NCBI GenBank assembly: GCA_021325385.1
Contig: JAJPHH010000137.1
Location: 1-64,000 of the forward strand
DNA length: 64,000 nt
Source of the DNA: Alphaproteobacteria bacterium
GTDB taxonomy: Bacteria > Pseudomonadota > Alphaproteobacteria > Rhizobiales > Beijerinckiaceae
Reading direction: 5' to 3'
The first letter of the stretch is position 1. The number at the start of each line of letters is the position of its first letter. The position numbers were made by a program, and so were the translations under genes. Below the pieces are notes generated by a model that made no database searches, was not told where the DNA came from, and worked only from the letters and a program-made list of their open reading frames with translations. This document shows, in pieces, positions 36,713 through 45,191 of the stretch.

Positions 36713-38334
36713 GCGCTTCGACTATCGCGCCGCACGCCGCCGCGGCCGGCGGGTCGGCCGCCGGCTTGTTCGCGATCCACGCCGCCAAAACGGGCGCGAG
36801 CGCAAGTCAGTCGACGTTCGACGCCGTGCTGCAAAACTTGTCGGCGCACGAGACGCAAGCCGGGCAGCCCGAACGCGCGAAGACGAACGACGGCGGCGAG
36901 GCGGCGATATCCGATCCAACCAAGGACGATGCTTCTCATCGCGCCTTTCCCAATCCGGGAGACGCCCAGCCGGGTTTCGACCCGGCCGCGGCGCTCGCGG
37001 CGCTTGTCGCGCCGCAAGCGACCAACTCCAGCGTCGGCGTTGGGCAGTCCACAGGCGCCTCCGCGCCGCCGATCGGCGCGACAGTTCCTGGTTCGGCTGC
37101 GCAGGCTTGGGCGGCGCGGCTGCAGGCGCAAAATCACGGAGGCGATAGCGCCGCGATCGGCGGCGTCGGTATGCCGTCCGACTCCACGGCGCAACTCGCG
37201 CTCGGATCAACCCCGACGGTCGCTCCTGCCGTCATCGACGTTCACGTCCAGAGCGCGCGTACCTTTCTCGGCGTCTCTGGATCGGCGGCGACGCCGCCCC
37301 TTGCGATCGACGGAGGGTCGCGGCCGACGGCGCCGCTTGCGATTGACGGCGGCGGCTCGCGGCCGACCGCGCCGCTTGCGATCGACGGCGGCGGCTCGCG
37401 GCCGATTGCGCCGCTTGCGATCGACGGCGGCGGCTCGCGGCCGGCTGCGCCGCTTGCGATCGACGGCGGCGGCTCGCGGCCGATTGCGCCGCTTGCGATA
37501 GACGGCGGCGGGTCGCGGCCGACAGCGCCGATTGCAACTGACCGCGGCGTGCGCGTCAAGCCGCCGATTGAAAGCGATGGCGGCGATCAGGGCGCCGCCG
37601 CTGCAGCGAATGCGGCCAAAGCGGCGTCCCCTCAGACCTGCTCAGCGATCAATCCCAATGGCGGGCGGCAAATGGGCGGCGATGCGCGTCGCGACAAATC
37701 GAACGCCGCTGTCGCCGACGCGCCGAAGCGGGGCGCGGCGACGGACGCGACCAGCGCAGCGCCCGTCGCGAGCGCGGCGAGCGACCTCGCTTCAGCCGGG
37801 AGCGCGGCGCCCGGGACGCCGATCAGCCTCGCGCAATTGCCCGACCTGATCGCCAAGCAGGCGCCGACGCCGGCGGCGCCGGCAAATGCGGCGACGACGC
37901 CCGCAGGCGCGGCCAATCTCAATCCGGTCAAAGAACTTCAAGTGCAACTCAATCCGGCCGATCTTGGCTCGCTCACGGTCAAGATGCGGCTCGCCGACGG
38001 CAATCTCGCGGTCGTCATCGAAACCGCCAAGGACAGTACGGCGACATTGATCGACGGCGAACGCGATGCGATCGCTAGGCGCCTGGCCTCAGTCGATCAA
38101 CCAGTTGCTTCGCTCCTGATTCAGACTTCCGGCAACGCGCCAATGCAAGGCGAAAACGGCAATGCAGCAGGCTCCGCTACCCCGCAACAAAGCGATGCGC
38201 AGAACAGCGCGGCGAACGGCTCGCACGATCAGCCGCGGTCTTCGCGAGACGAAAGCCAAGCGCACGCGCGCCAGGCGAATCTTGCAGCGGATGAAGCGTC
38301 TCGCCGGGCCGGTTCTGGCGATCTTTTTGTCTAG
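36709..38334 (+). CDS. fliK: flagellar hook-length control protein FliK with internal 13-residue tandem repeats
   Basis: A 541-residue Ala/Gly/Pro-rich ruler protein. The C-terminal Flg_hook domain is clear (VKELQVQLNPADLGSLTVKMRLADGNLAVVIET, then TLIDGERDAIARRLA). Residues 196-272 are six near-identical repeats of APLAIDGGGSRPx, followed by a degenerate seventh. FliK measures hook length and triggers the FlhB switch. The ATG overlaps the motC stop. The coding end overlaps the transglycosylase gene. Confidence 0.92.
   Translation: MSASTIAPHAAAAGGSAAGLFAIHAAKTGASASQSTFDAVLQNLSAHETQAGQPERAKTNDGGEAAISDPTKDDASHRAFPNPGDAQPGFDPAAALAALVAPQATNSSVGVGQSTGASAPPIGATVPGSAAQAWAARLQAQNHGGDSAAIGGVGMPSDSTAQLALGSTPTVAPAVIDVHVQSARTFLGVSGSAATPPLAIDGGSRPTAPLAIDGGGSRPTAPLAIDGGGSRPIAPLAIDGGGSRPAAPLAIDGGGSRPIAPLAIDGGGSRPTAPIATDRGVRVKPPIESDGGDQGAAAAANAAKAASPQTCSAINPNGGRQMGGDARRDKSNAAVADAPKRGAATDATSAAPVASAASDLASAGSAAPGTPISLAQLPDLIAKQAPTPAAPANAATTPAGAANLNPVKELQVQLNPADLGSLTVKMRLADGNLAVVIETAKDSTATLIDGERDAIARRLASVDQPVASLLIQTSGNAPMQGENGNAAGSATPQQSDAQNSAANGSHDQPRSSRDESQAHARQANLAADEASRRAGSGDLFV
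37294..37524 (+). repeat. 39-bp in-frame minisatellite within fliK
   Basis: Six tandem units encode (A/P)PLAIDGG(G)SRPx; the first unit is one codon shorter (36 bp), the others 39 bp. Units differ mainly at the last residue (T/I/A/I/T). A degenerate seventh copy runs on to about 37551. The near-identity between copies indicates recent expansion by slippage or recombination. Confidence 0.95.
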
Positions 38335-38845
38335 CTTCGCCGCGGCGCGCGCCGACGAGCTCGCCTGCGAGCGAGAAATGACACGGGCGTCGCGGTTGAA
38401 CGACATCCCGCTGAACGTGCTCTATGCGGTGGGCCTGACCGAGACCGGCCATCGCGGCGAGCTCAGTCCGTTCGATATGAATGTCGACGGCCGCGCGGTT
38501 CGCTCGAAAAGCCTGGCCGAGGCGCTAGCCAAATTCGCGGCCGAGCGCGCCAACGGCGCCAAATACATCGATGTCGGCTGCATGCAGATCAACGAAAGAT
38601 TTCACCGCGCCGATTTCGCTTCGCTTGCCGATATGTTCGATCCGGCCCAGAACGTGCGCTACGCCGCGGCGTTTCTGAAGCAGCTCAAGGCTCAGGAAGG
38701 GAGCTGGACGCTGGCCGTCGCTCGCTACAATGCCGGGCCGAACAACAACGCCGCGCAGAAGAAATATGTTTGTGCAGTGATCGGCAACATGGTCGCGAGC
38801 GGCCTCGGCCAATGGACGACGAACGCCCGAAATTTTTGTAATTGA
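38291..38845 (+). CDS. secreted lytic transglycosylase (SLT domain), flagellar
   Basis: A 184-residue protein with a signal peptide (LAGPVLAIFLSSFAAARA) and a single SLT lysozyme-like domain. The catalytic Glu is E51 in VGLTETGHRGE; GCMQIN and AVARYNAGP are the other two SLT motifs. It would open peptidoglycan for the rod. I chose ATG 38291, inside the fliK 3' end, because the signal peptide begins there; the longer ORF adds an Arg-rich leader in the fliK overlap. Confidence 0.87.
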   Translation: MKRLAGPVLAIFLSSFAAARADELACEREMTRASRLNDIPLNVLYAVGLTETGHRGELSPFDMNVDGRAVRSKSLAEALAKFAAERANGAKYIDVGCMQINERFHRADFASLADMFDPAQNVRYAAAFLKQLKAQEGSWTLAVARYNAGPNNNAAQKKYVCAVIGNMVASGLGQWTTNARNFCN

Positions 38846-38864
38846 GGCTGCGGCGCGGCTCTCT

Positions 38865-39320
38865 CTAGAATCGCTGCTTGACCTCGGCCGTGGTCAGAAA
38901 CGTGAATTCTTGGATCGCCAGATCCGTCACCGCCTCGTTCTTCAAGCGGGCGTTGACATTCTTGATCACCGTGTTGATCAGCTTCTTCAAATCGTATTTT
39001 TTCAGGTTCCCCAGGTCGACAGAATCGTCGTCGAAAATGTATCGAAACGCCTCGTCGACCACCAAAGCTTCGGCGAACGCGGTGAGCTTTTTCGGCGCGC
39101 CGGCTTTGACCGAATAGGCGAATTGAGCGACGATATAGCCCTTCAGCGCGCCGTCCTTGATTTTCGGGACGTCGATCTCCTTCGTCTTTTTCATTTCGCT
39201 CGGCCCCGCCGGCTGCTCAACTTCGCTCTTGGCGTAGGCCGTCCGGAAATACTGGGTCGCGTAGCCGGAGGCGAGCGTGGCGAAACAGGCCCAGGCGCCG
39301 ATCAGGACGAACTTGATCAT
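38865..39320 (-). CDS. membrane-anchored flagellar-cluster protein, function unknown
   Basis: A 151-residue protein with an N-terminal hydrophobic segment (FVLIGAWACFATLASGYATQYF) and a Lys-rich periplasmic domain ending DLAIQEFTFLTTAEVKQRF. The single-anchor layout and closing strand recall FliL-like stator accessory proteins, but similarity is too weak to name it. Its ATG overlaps the stop of the FlgN-like gene, so it is last in the flhA-fliR unit. Confidence 0.75.
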   Translation of the reverse strand: MIKFVLIGAWACFATLASGYATQYFRTAYAKSEVEQPAGPSEMKKTKEIDVPKIKDGALKGYIVAQFAYSVKAGAPKKLTAFAEALVVDEAFRYIFDDDSVDLGNLKKYDLKKLINTVIKNVNARLKNEAVTDLAIQEFTFLTTAEVKQRF

Positions 39321-39730
39321 TCGGCTTTCTCGCGCCAGGCGGAGGCGGAGTAAGTACCGTCCGACTGTCCCTCCTGAATGGCGCGGGCGATGATGTCGCC
39401 GACCTTGCGAGCCGCGTTCAGCTGGATTCGCAACATGCGTTGATTGGCGTCAAGCCGCGCGCGCAAGCCGGCGAGCGCGTCGCACAGCGGCTTGGTCGCT
39501 TCCGCGCCGGCGATCATCGGCTGCAGCCGCGTCAGCTCGAGCAGGCCCTGGCTTTTGCGCTGATTGAGCGCTTCGTAGTCGATACGGCAGCCGCGGGCGA
39601 TCTGCTCGTTCTCCGCGTCCAAGGTTTGATTGAGGCGCTCGATCACCGGCAAGATCATCTCGGCGGCTCGCGCGGCGCGCGTGGCGGCGAGCGGCACGAC
39701 GGTCGCAGTCGAAGCGGACGAATTGTTCAT
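39317..39730 (-). CDS. FlgN-like flagellar export chaperone
   Basis: A 137-residue all-helical protein: VIERLNQTLDAENEQIARGCRIDYEALNQRKSQGLLELTRLQPM resembles the FlgN family pattern (two helices with a KxxLLxxL turn). FlgN chaperones FlgK and FlgL, both encoded in the window. It overlaps its neighbours by 4 bp on both sides. Assignment is by pattern, so moderately sure. Confidence 0.65.
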   Translation of the reverse strand: MNNSSASTATVVPLAATRAARAAEMILPVIERLNQTLDAENEQIARGCRIDYEALNQRKSQGLLELTRLQPMIAGAEATKPLCDALAGLRARLDANQRMLRIQLNAARKVGDIIARAIQEGQSDGTYSASAWREKAE

Positions 39731-40314
39731 GACCGATCAGCCTTTGCAAAAAGAAAAGCGCCGTTGCGGATGTCGGCCCCGCTCGGCAGCGATAACGAAT
39801 TGGCGCTCGCCTGGGCCACGTCGGCGGCGCCGCCTGAACCCAGAAGGGAAGCATGCGATTCGCTCCCTTGACTCGACAGCGCATGCGTCGCGAACAGCCG
39901 CTTGGCGACGCCGAGCTCGCCGGATTTGGCGATTTGATGCGCGATCTGATCGCCGAGCATGCTCTTCCAGATGCCGCCCGCCGTTCCTTGGCCGAAGACG
40001 CTGGCGGCGTCCTTGGGCAGCATCTCGCCGACCAGATTGCTGAGCAGCGTCGCTTCGAACTCGACCTCGGCCTTCTTCGCCTTCTGCGCCTCGGCCAAAT
40101 CCTTGTTCAGGAGCCTCATGCGGGCGTCGGCCATCCCGGCTGCGGAAACTGGCGATGGACCCGCCGCGTCGAGCGCCTTGGCGAAATCTTGCGACGCCGA
40201 GGCCGGAGCGCCGGCGGCCAAAGCATTGAGCCGCTCCGTCGCCGCTGCGGCGCGGCTCGGATCGGCGGCTTTCAGGACGTCGAGTACGATATCAGAGGGA
40301 GGATTGATCGCCAC
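39727..40314 (-). CDS. flgJ: FlgJ-like rod-binding protein (GTG start)
   Basis: A 195-residue protein with the rod-binding domain FEATLLSNLVGEMLPKDAASVFGQGTAGGIWKSMLGDQIAHQIAKSGELGVAKRL. It lacks a muramidase domain, as in alphaproteobacteria; the separate SLT gene may supply that activity. I chose GTG 40314, which has TCGGAGGA upstream and gives MAINPPSDIVLDV; the ORF-track ATG lies in the end of the upstream gene. It would be a rod cap or scaffold. Confidence 0.82.
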   Translation of the reverse strand: MAINPPSDIVLDVLKAADPSRAAAATERLNALAAGAPASASQDFAKALDAAGPSPVSAAGMADARMRLLNKDLAEAQKAKKAEVEFEATLLSNLVGEMLPKDAASVFGQGTAGGIWKSMLGDQIAHQIAKSGELGVAKRLFATHALSSQGSESHASLLGSGGAADVAQASANSLSLPSGADIRNGAFLFAKADRS

Positions 40315-40363
40315 CGGCTTCCTCCGAGAAGCTTGGTATTTCAGCGAGCTTCCTGCAACATCC

Positions 40364-40762
40364 TTACGCCGAGCTTGACGGCTTGCCATTAACCGCGCGG
40401 TCGATCAAGTCGCCGAGGTCCTTGCGCTCTTTTTCGGCGCGGTAACTAGCGCCGACAGTCTCGACGAAGCGTTGTGCGAGCTTCGCCCTGGCGGCTTGGT
40501 CGAGCACGCGCTGCGACTGAGCGTCGTAATCGGCCTTGGCCACGGCGATTTGCCTTCCGATCGCCCGCAGTCGCCGGGCCGCGGCCGCCGCCGCGGCGCC
40601 GTGTCCGATCGTCTCGCTATTGAGCGCTTCGATCATCGCCCGCTCCGCCTCTTCGAGAGATTCCCGCTGCTGGCCGATGGCCGCCAGCCGCCAGCGGGTG
40701 AGATCATGCAGCTTCGCTTGCAATTGCGAAATCTTCTCCAAAGACTCCAAACGCTTTTTCAT
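40364..40762 (-). CDS. FliJ-like flagellar export coiled-coil protein
   Basis: A 132-residue, almost wholly helical coiled-coil protein (ISQLQAKLHDLTRWRLAAIGQQRESLEEAERAMIEALN, ARRLRAIGRQIAVAKADYDAQSQRVLDQAARAK). Size and character fit FliJ, the central stalk of the FliI ATPase, and no other fliJ candidate is present. It starts 6 bp after fliR. Confidence 0.65.
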   Translation of the reverse strand: MKKRLESLEKISQLQAKLHDLTRWRLAAIGQQRESLEEAERAMIEALNSETIGHGAAAAAAARRLRAIGRQIAVAKADYDAQSQRVLDQAARAKLAQRFVETVGASYRAEKERKDLGDLIDRAVNGKPSSSA

Positions 40763-40768
40763 GAAGGG

Positions 40769-41557
40769 CTACCCCGACGCGAGCCAGCTCGCGAAGCTCG
40801 CCATGAACTCCCCGAGCATTGACTTGATGGTGAAGTACAACAGCGCCAGTCCGCCCCCGATCACGAACGGGGCCGAAATATAGAAGATCGCGATTTGCGG
40901 GGTCAGGCGATTGATGATGCTGATCGCCAAATTGACGACGATAGCGTAAAGGATGAACGGCGAACAGATTCGCAGCGCGGCTCGGAACGTTTCGACGAGG
41001 ACGTCGCCGATGTGGCGCAGCGAAAAGCCGGGATCGAACGTGTCGGAAACCGGAAGCGCCGAATAGGAGGCGACCAGGCCGCGCAGGACCTCCCAATGAA
41101 GGTCGAGCGCGAAGATCAGAACGGTCGCCGAGAGCGTAACGAAGGTCGCGAGCGGCGGCAGCGCGTCGTTGGCTTCCATCTCGACGCCGAACGGATTGGC
41201 CAAGCCAAGGCCGGTGGCGCTGGCGACCGCCATAGTCTCGAGCGCGATGATGAAAATCCGCGCCATGAGGCCGATCGAGCCGCCGATCAACAGCTCCGTG
41301 GCGATGACGCGCAGAGTCGGAATCGGATCGTCGCTCAAGGATTGCAAGGGTAGGCGGCCAATCAGCAACGGCGCCAAGGCCAAGGTCGCCGCGATGGCGA
41401 CGAACAAGCGCACCTGAGTCGGAATTTGCGCGTTCGAGAAGCCGGGCGCCAGCATCAGACAACCGCCGATCCGACAAAAAAGGATGAACACGCCGAGCAC
41501 GATATGCGCGCCGACGACGCCAGGCGGGCCGCCGATAAAATTCGCGACCTCATTCAT
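40769..41557 (-). CDS. fliR: flagellar export gate protein FliR
   Basis: A 262-residue polytopic protein: VLGVFILFCRIGGCLMLAPGFSNAQIPTQVRLFVAIAATLALAP is the FliR N-terminus, and SPFILYAIVVNLAISIINRLTPQIAIFYISAPFVIGGGLALLYF its C-terminal part. I chose ATG 41557, one base overlapping the flhA stop. It forms the core export gate with FliP and FliQ. Confidence 0.96.
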   Translation of the reverse strand: MNEVANFIGGPPGVVGAHIVLGVFILFCRIGGCLMLAPGFSNAQIPTQVRLFVAIAATLALAPLLIGRLPLQSLSDDPIPTLRVIATELLIGGSIGLMARIFIIALETMAVASATGLGLANPFGVEMEANDALPPLATFVTLSATVLIFALDLHWEVLRGLVASYSALPVSDTFDPGFSLRHIGDVLVETFRAALRICSPFILYAIVVNLAISIINRLTPQIAIFYISAPFVIGGGLALLYFTIKSMLGEFMASFASWLASG

Positions 41558-43647
41558 CACGAAATCGCGCCGAGCGACCTCACATCGAAGCCTCGGGCGA
41601 TTTCGAGCTGCGACAAGACCGGGAGAGTTGCGAACATCCGCTCGATGATCATCCGCACATAGGGGCGCGTCTCTGCGGTCGCGACCAAGGCGAAATGGTG
41701 CCCTTGATCCATTCGCGCCCGGATCGCGGCCGAGGCCTCCGCGCCGAATTGCTCCATCAATCTCGGATCGATGTCGAATTCGATCACGTCGCCCTTGGCG
41801 TCTCGCTTCAGGCTTTGATGGAAGACCAGATCCCAACGGTTGCCGAGTCTCAGCACTTTGAGCGCGCCGTGGTCGAGGAGATCGCCGCAGATCTGTTGGG
41901 CGATGCGCATGCGTACGTGCTCGGCGATCTGTTCGGGGCGGCGAGCGTGCGGAGCGATTTCGGCGATGGCCTCGAGGATGAGGTTGAGATTGCGGATCGA
42001 GATGCGCTCGGCCAGCAGCAGTTTCAGCACCGCTTGGAGGCCGGAATAGGAAATTTGAGACGGGATGATCTCGTCGATCAGCCTTTTGTATTCGGGATCA
42101 AGTCGGTCGAGCAGCGAGCGCATGTCCTTGTACGAGAGGAGCTGCGCCAGATTGTTGCGGATGACTTCGCTGAGATGGGTCAGCATCACCGAGAGCGGAT
42201 CGACGGTTTTGAAGCCTTCGCGCTTGGCGTGCGCGACGAAAGGCTCGGCGATGGCGATCGCCTTCATGCCGAAAGCAGGCTCCCGCACCTCTTCTCCCGG
42301 CACGCTCGGCCGCTTGCCGTCGCCGACGATGACCAGATATTCGTTCAAGCGCAGCTCTTGCGTGGCGACGACGGTGCCGTGAATGCGGAACTGATAGCTC
42401 TTCGGCGGCGCCTTGATGTCGTCGGTCAGCTTGATCTCCGGGACGACGAAGCCATATTGACGGGCGAATTTGCGGCGCATTTTGGCGACGCGCGAGCCGA
42501 TCTCCTGGTAAGACGGCAGAAGCTTCGTGGTCAGCTCCTTGCTGAGGCAAAGCTCGATCTCGGGCGTCCGCAATTGCTCTTTGATGGAAAGCTTGGCTTC
42601 CGCCCGCGCTTTTTCATCGCTCGCCGCTTGAGCCGCGGCGGCCGCGGCCTTCTCCCGCGCGATCCGCTGCGGGATGGTCACCCCGGCGAAGGCCATCAGG
42701 CCGCCGAGCAGTGCGAAGGGAAGGAACGGCAGTCCGGGTATCGCGCCGAGGATGAACATGAGTAGCGCCGCGAGGAACAGCGCCGAGGGATAATTGCTCA
42801 ACTGGCCGAGCACAGCCTTTTCGGCCGAGCCGCGGGTGCCGCCTTTGGCCACCAGCATGCCGGCCGCCAGCGAAATGATCAGCGCGGGGATTTGCGAGAC
42901 CAGGCCGTCGCCGACCGACAATTTGGTGAAAATATCGGCGGCGCTGGCCAGAGTCAGACCGTGGCGCGTCACGCCGATGACGACGCCGCCGAAGATGTTG
43001 ACGGCGAGAATGATCAAGCCCGCGATCGCGTCGCCGCGCACGAATTTGGAGGCGCCGTCCATCGAGCCGAAGAAGGAGCTCTCCTCTTCGAGCTCGCGTC
43101 GCCGGGCTTGTGCGATCTTCTCGTCGATCAGGCCGGCGTTGAGGTCGGCGTCGATCGCCATCTGTTTGCCGGGGATGGCGTCGAGGGTGAACCTCGCGCC
43201 GACTTCGGCGATGCGGGTCGCGCCCTTGGTGATGACCAGGAAATTGATCGTCACCAGGATCAAAAAGACGATGATGCCGATGACGAAGTCGCCGCCCATC
43301 ACAAGATTGGCGAAACCGCCGATGATGTAGCCGGCCGCCGTCGTGCCTTGCGCGCCATGCGACAGGATGAGTCGGGTCGTCGAAATGTTGAGCGCCAGCC
43401 GGAGGATGGTCGCGACCAGCAGCACGGTGGGAAACGCCGAGAATTCGAGCGGCTTTTGAATCCACAGCGCGACCATCAGGATCAGCACCGAGAACGCGAT
43501 CGACAACGCCAGGCCGAGATCGATGCAGACCGCGGGAACCGGCACAAAGAAGATGCAGAGGATGAGGACGATGCCGATCGCGAAGCCGACGTCCTTGCCG
43601 CCGCTGCGGCTGATGGGCGCCGACGCGGCCACTGTCGAGATCGCCAT
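41557..43647 (-). CDS. flhA: flagellar export gate protein FlhA
   Basis: A 696-residue export protein. Eight membrane helices span the first 330 residues, with the FHIPEP-type signature region ([38 protein letters not shown]). The cytoplasmic domain ends in [28 protein letters not shown]. It starts 65 bp after the fliQ stop with its own copy of the flagellar motif, so it probably begins a transcript. Confidence 0.98.
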   Translation of the reverse strand: MAISTVAASAPISRSGGKDVGFAIGIVLILCIFFVPVPAVCIDLGLALSIAFSVLILMVALWIQKPLEFSAFPTVLLVATILRLALNISTTRLILSHGAQGTTAAGYIIGGFANLVMGGDFVIGIIVFLILVTINFLVITKGATRIAEVGARFTLDAIPGKQMAIDADLNAGLIDEKIAQARRRELEEESSFFGSMDGASKFVRGDAIAGLIILAVNIFGGVVIGVTRHGLTLASAADIFTKLSVGDGLVSQIPALIISLAAGMLVAKGGTRGSAEKAVLGQLSNYPSALFLAALLMFILGAIPGLPFLPFALLGGLMAFAGVTIPQRIAREKAAAAAAQAASDEKARAEAKLSIKEQLRTPEIELCLSKELTTKLLPSYQEIGSRVAKMRRKFARQYGFVVPEIKLTDDIKAPPKSYQFRIHGTVVATQELRLNEYLVIVGDGKRPSVPGEEVREPAFGMKAIAIAEPFVAHAKREGFKTVDPLSVMLTHLSEVIRNNLAQLLSYKDMRSLLDRLDPEYKRLIDEIIPSQISYSGLQAVLKLLLAERISIRNLNLILEAIAEIAPHARRPEQIAEHVRMRIAQQICGDLLDHGALKVLRLGNRWDLVFHQSLKRDAKGDVIEFDIDPRLMEQFGAEASAAIRARMDQGHHFALVATAETRPYVRMIIERMFATLPVLSQLEIARGFDVRSLGAIS

Positions 43648-43689
43648 TCGCGCCTCCTTGCTCCTCGCTCAGCAACAGTGCAGGGTCAA

Positions 43690-43705
43690 GCTTGCGCGAA
43701 TCTCG
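43690..43705 (-). promoter_or_regulatory. candidate flagellar regulon motif upstream of flhA
   Basis: Read toward flhA, this is CGAGATTCGCGCAAGC, 43 bp before the ATG, in the short gap between fliQ and flhA. The core TTCGCGCAAG is identical to the flgF and flgE copies. Confidence 0.65.
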
Positions 43706-43712
43706 CCAGAGC

Positions 43713-43985
43713 TCAGGGGCCGTAGCCTTTCTCGATGCGGCTGTAGACGCCTTCGGTGAAGGCGACGAAATGAGCGCCGATAAAGGGCGCCATCAAGCTG
43801 ATCGTGACGAAGACAACGATGATCTTCGGCACGAAGGTCAGCGTCATCTCTTGCACCTGGGTCAGCGCTTGCACCAGCGCGATGACGATGCCGACCGCCA
43901 TGGCCGCGCCAACCGCCGGACCGGCGCCGACAATGACCGTCCAGATCGCCGATTGAACGAGATCGAGCGCGTCAGCTTCGTTCAT
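43713..43985 (-). CDS. fliQ: flagellar export gate protein FliQ
   Basis: A 90-residue protein with two membrane helices (VIVGAGPAVGAAMAVGIVIALVQALTQ and PKIIVVFVTISLMAPFIGAH) and the QVQEMTLTFVPKI loop typical of FliQ. I chose ATG 43985, overlapping the flgD stop; the ORF-track version is a longer read-through inside flgD. Confidence 0.97.
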   Translation of the reverse strand: MNEADALDLVQSAIWTVIVGAGPAVGAAMAVGIVIALVQALTQVQEMTLTFVPKIIVVFVTISLMAPFIGAHFVAFTEGVYSRIEKGYGP

Positions 43986-44392
43986 TGCGCGCTCACCGTG
44001 ACGCCATCGCCCAGCGACACGGTCTTGCCATTGGTCAGCGTCGCGATCGAGCCGGAACCCGTCAAGCTGACCGAGGCGACCTTGCCCGTCACCGTCCCAT
44101 CCGCCGATGTGATCGTGTGGCCGATCAATTGCTCGGCTTGCGACAGCGAGTTCATGGTCAGCATCGAGGACAGGGTCGAGTTCATCTGCGCCGACTGGCC
44201 GACCTGCGAAATCGTCGCAAGCTGGGTGACCATCTGGGTCGGGTCCATCGGCTGAGTCGGGTCCTGGTTCTTCAGCTCGGTGGTCAGCAGCGTGAGAAAG
44301 TCGTTGTAGCCCAGGGTCGGGACGGAATTGGCCGAACTCGAAGAATGGGCCGACGAGTTGCTTGTGGCGCTCGAAACCGGGCTGACTGTCAT
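43982..44392 (-). CDS. flgD: flagellar hook capping protein FlgD (short form)
   Basis: A 136-residue FlgD with the N-terminal signature DFLTLLTTELKNQDPTQPMDPTQMVTQLATISQVGQSAQMN and only a short C-terminal strand region, as usual in Rhizobiales and shorter than the enteric protein. It caps the growing hook made of FlgE. It lies between flbT and fliQ. Confidence 0.95.
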   Translation of the reverse strand: MTVSPVSSATSNSSAHSSSSANSVPTLGYNDFLTLLTTELKNQDPTQPMDPTQMVTQLATISQVGQSAQMNSTLSSMLTMNSLSQAEQLIGHTITSADGTVTGKVASVSLTGSGSIATLTNGKTVSLGDGVTVSAQ

Positions 44393-44404
44393 GGCTCTTT
44401 CCTT

Positions 44405-44815
44405 TCACGCGGCATGGGGAGCGGCGGCGGGCGTCGCAGGAAACACCACCGCCTGCTCGAGCGGAAAGAGGCCGCGCAAGGTCTTCATCGCGTCGAAATT
44501 GCGCGACCGCTTGATCAGGTCGTCGACGGTTTTCAGGCCGGAGAGGATTTCAGGCGTCTCGAATGTCGCCATGGCGGCGTCGATCAGCTTGCGCGCCAGC
44601 GCCATGGCGCTTTGCGTCGACTGCGGGTCCATCAGCATGATCTGGACGACGAAATAGATCTGCTTGAGCGGCGTCGTCGCCTCGTTCGCCTGCATCACGT
44701 GGTTTTCGAGCAGAAACGTCACGTCGTTCAGCAGCTCGATCGTGACCTTGCGGTCGACGCGAATGACCGCGCCGTTGATGTAGAGTTTCTCGTCAGCGCG
44801 AAGCGAGATGTTCAT
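44405..44815 (-). CDS. flbT: flagellin synthesis repressor FlbT
   Basis: A 136-residue FlbT: MNISLRADEKLYINGAVIRVDRKVTIELLNDVTFLLENHVM and LKQIYFVVQIMLMDPQ are family hallmarks. FlbT regulates flagellin mRNA translation or stability through the 5' leader in Caulobacter; in Brucella it acts positively. Its partner flaF is 9 bp upstream. Confidence 0.97.
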   Translation of the reverse strand: MNISLRADEKLYINGAVIRVDRKVTIELLNDVTFLLENHVMQANEATTPLKQIYFVVQIMLMDPQSTQSAMALARKLIDAAMATFETPEILSGLKTVDDLIKRSRNFDAMKTLRGLFPLEQAVVFPATPAAAPHAA

Positions 44816-44824
44816 CTTTTCGCC

Positions 44825-45172
44825 TCAGATCAAGCCGTCGCGGATGATCTCGTTGATCTCGATCATCGGCGTCAGGTCCTTGGTCTTGCCGGTGCGGACG
44901 CGCTCGATCTCCTTGTTGATCCAAATCCCGATCGAGACCAGGCCGGCGCGCAGTTGCAGCGGCAGCTCGTTCTCGGGATTGTTCAGGTCGTCGAGGAAGA
45001 TCGACCACAGACGGCGGAGATAGAGGAGGGCTTCGAAAACTTCGCGCGTCCCCGGCCCTTTCTCCTGGGCGGCGCGCAGGAGCTCGATCGCGCGATCCAT
45101 CGCCTGACGCTCCCTGGCGCGCATCTCGCGCGGCGATTCTTCGATGACTTCGGCATAGGAGAATTGATACAT
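44825..45172 (-). CDS. flaF: flagellin biosynthesis regulator FlaF
   Basis: A 115-residue FlaF with MYQFSYAEVIEESPREMRARERQAMDRAIELL at the N-terminus and LWSIFLDDLNNPENELPLQLRAGLVSIGIWINKEI in the middle. FlaF is needed for flagellin synthesis or export and works opposite to or with FlbT. It lies between flgL and flbT. Confidence 0.96.
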   Translation of the reverse strand: MYQFSYAEVIEESPREMRARERQAMDRAIELLRAAQEKGPGTREVFEALLYLRRLWSIFLDDLNNPENELPLQLRAGLVSIGIWINKEIERVRTGKTKDLTPMIEINEIIRDGLI

Positions 45173-45191
45173 CTCAACGATCCTGAAGGCG

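Noticed and set aside
37232-37559. Repetitive frames opposite the fliK repeat (SAASRRRRSQAAQ-type)
   Set aside because: These are reverse-strand translations of the 39-bp repeat, not genes or a CRISPR array; the units are contiguous with no spacers.
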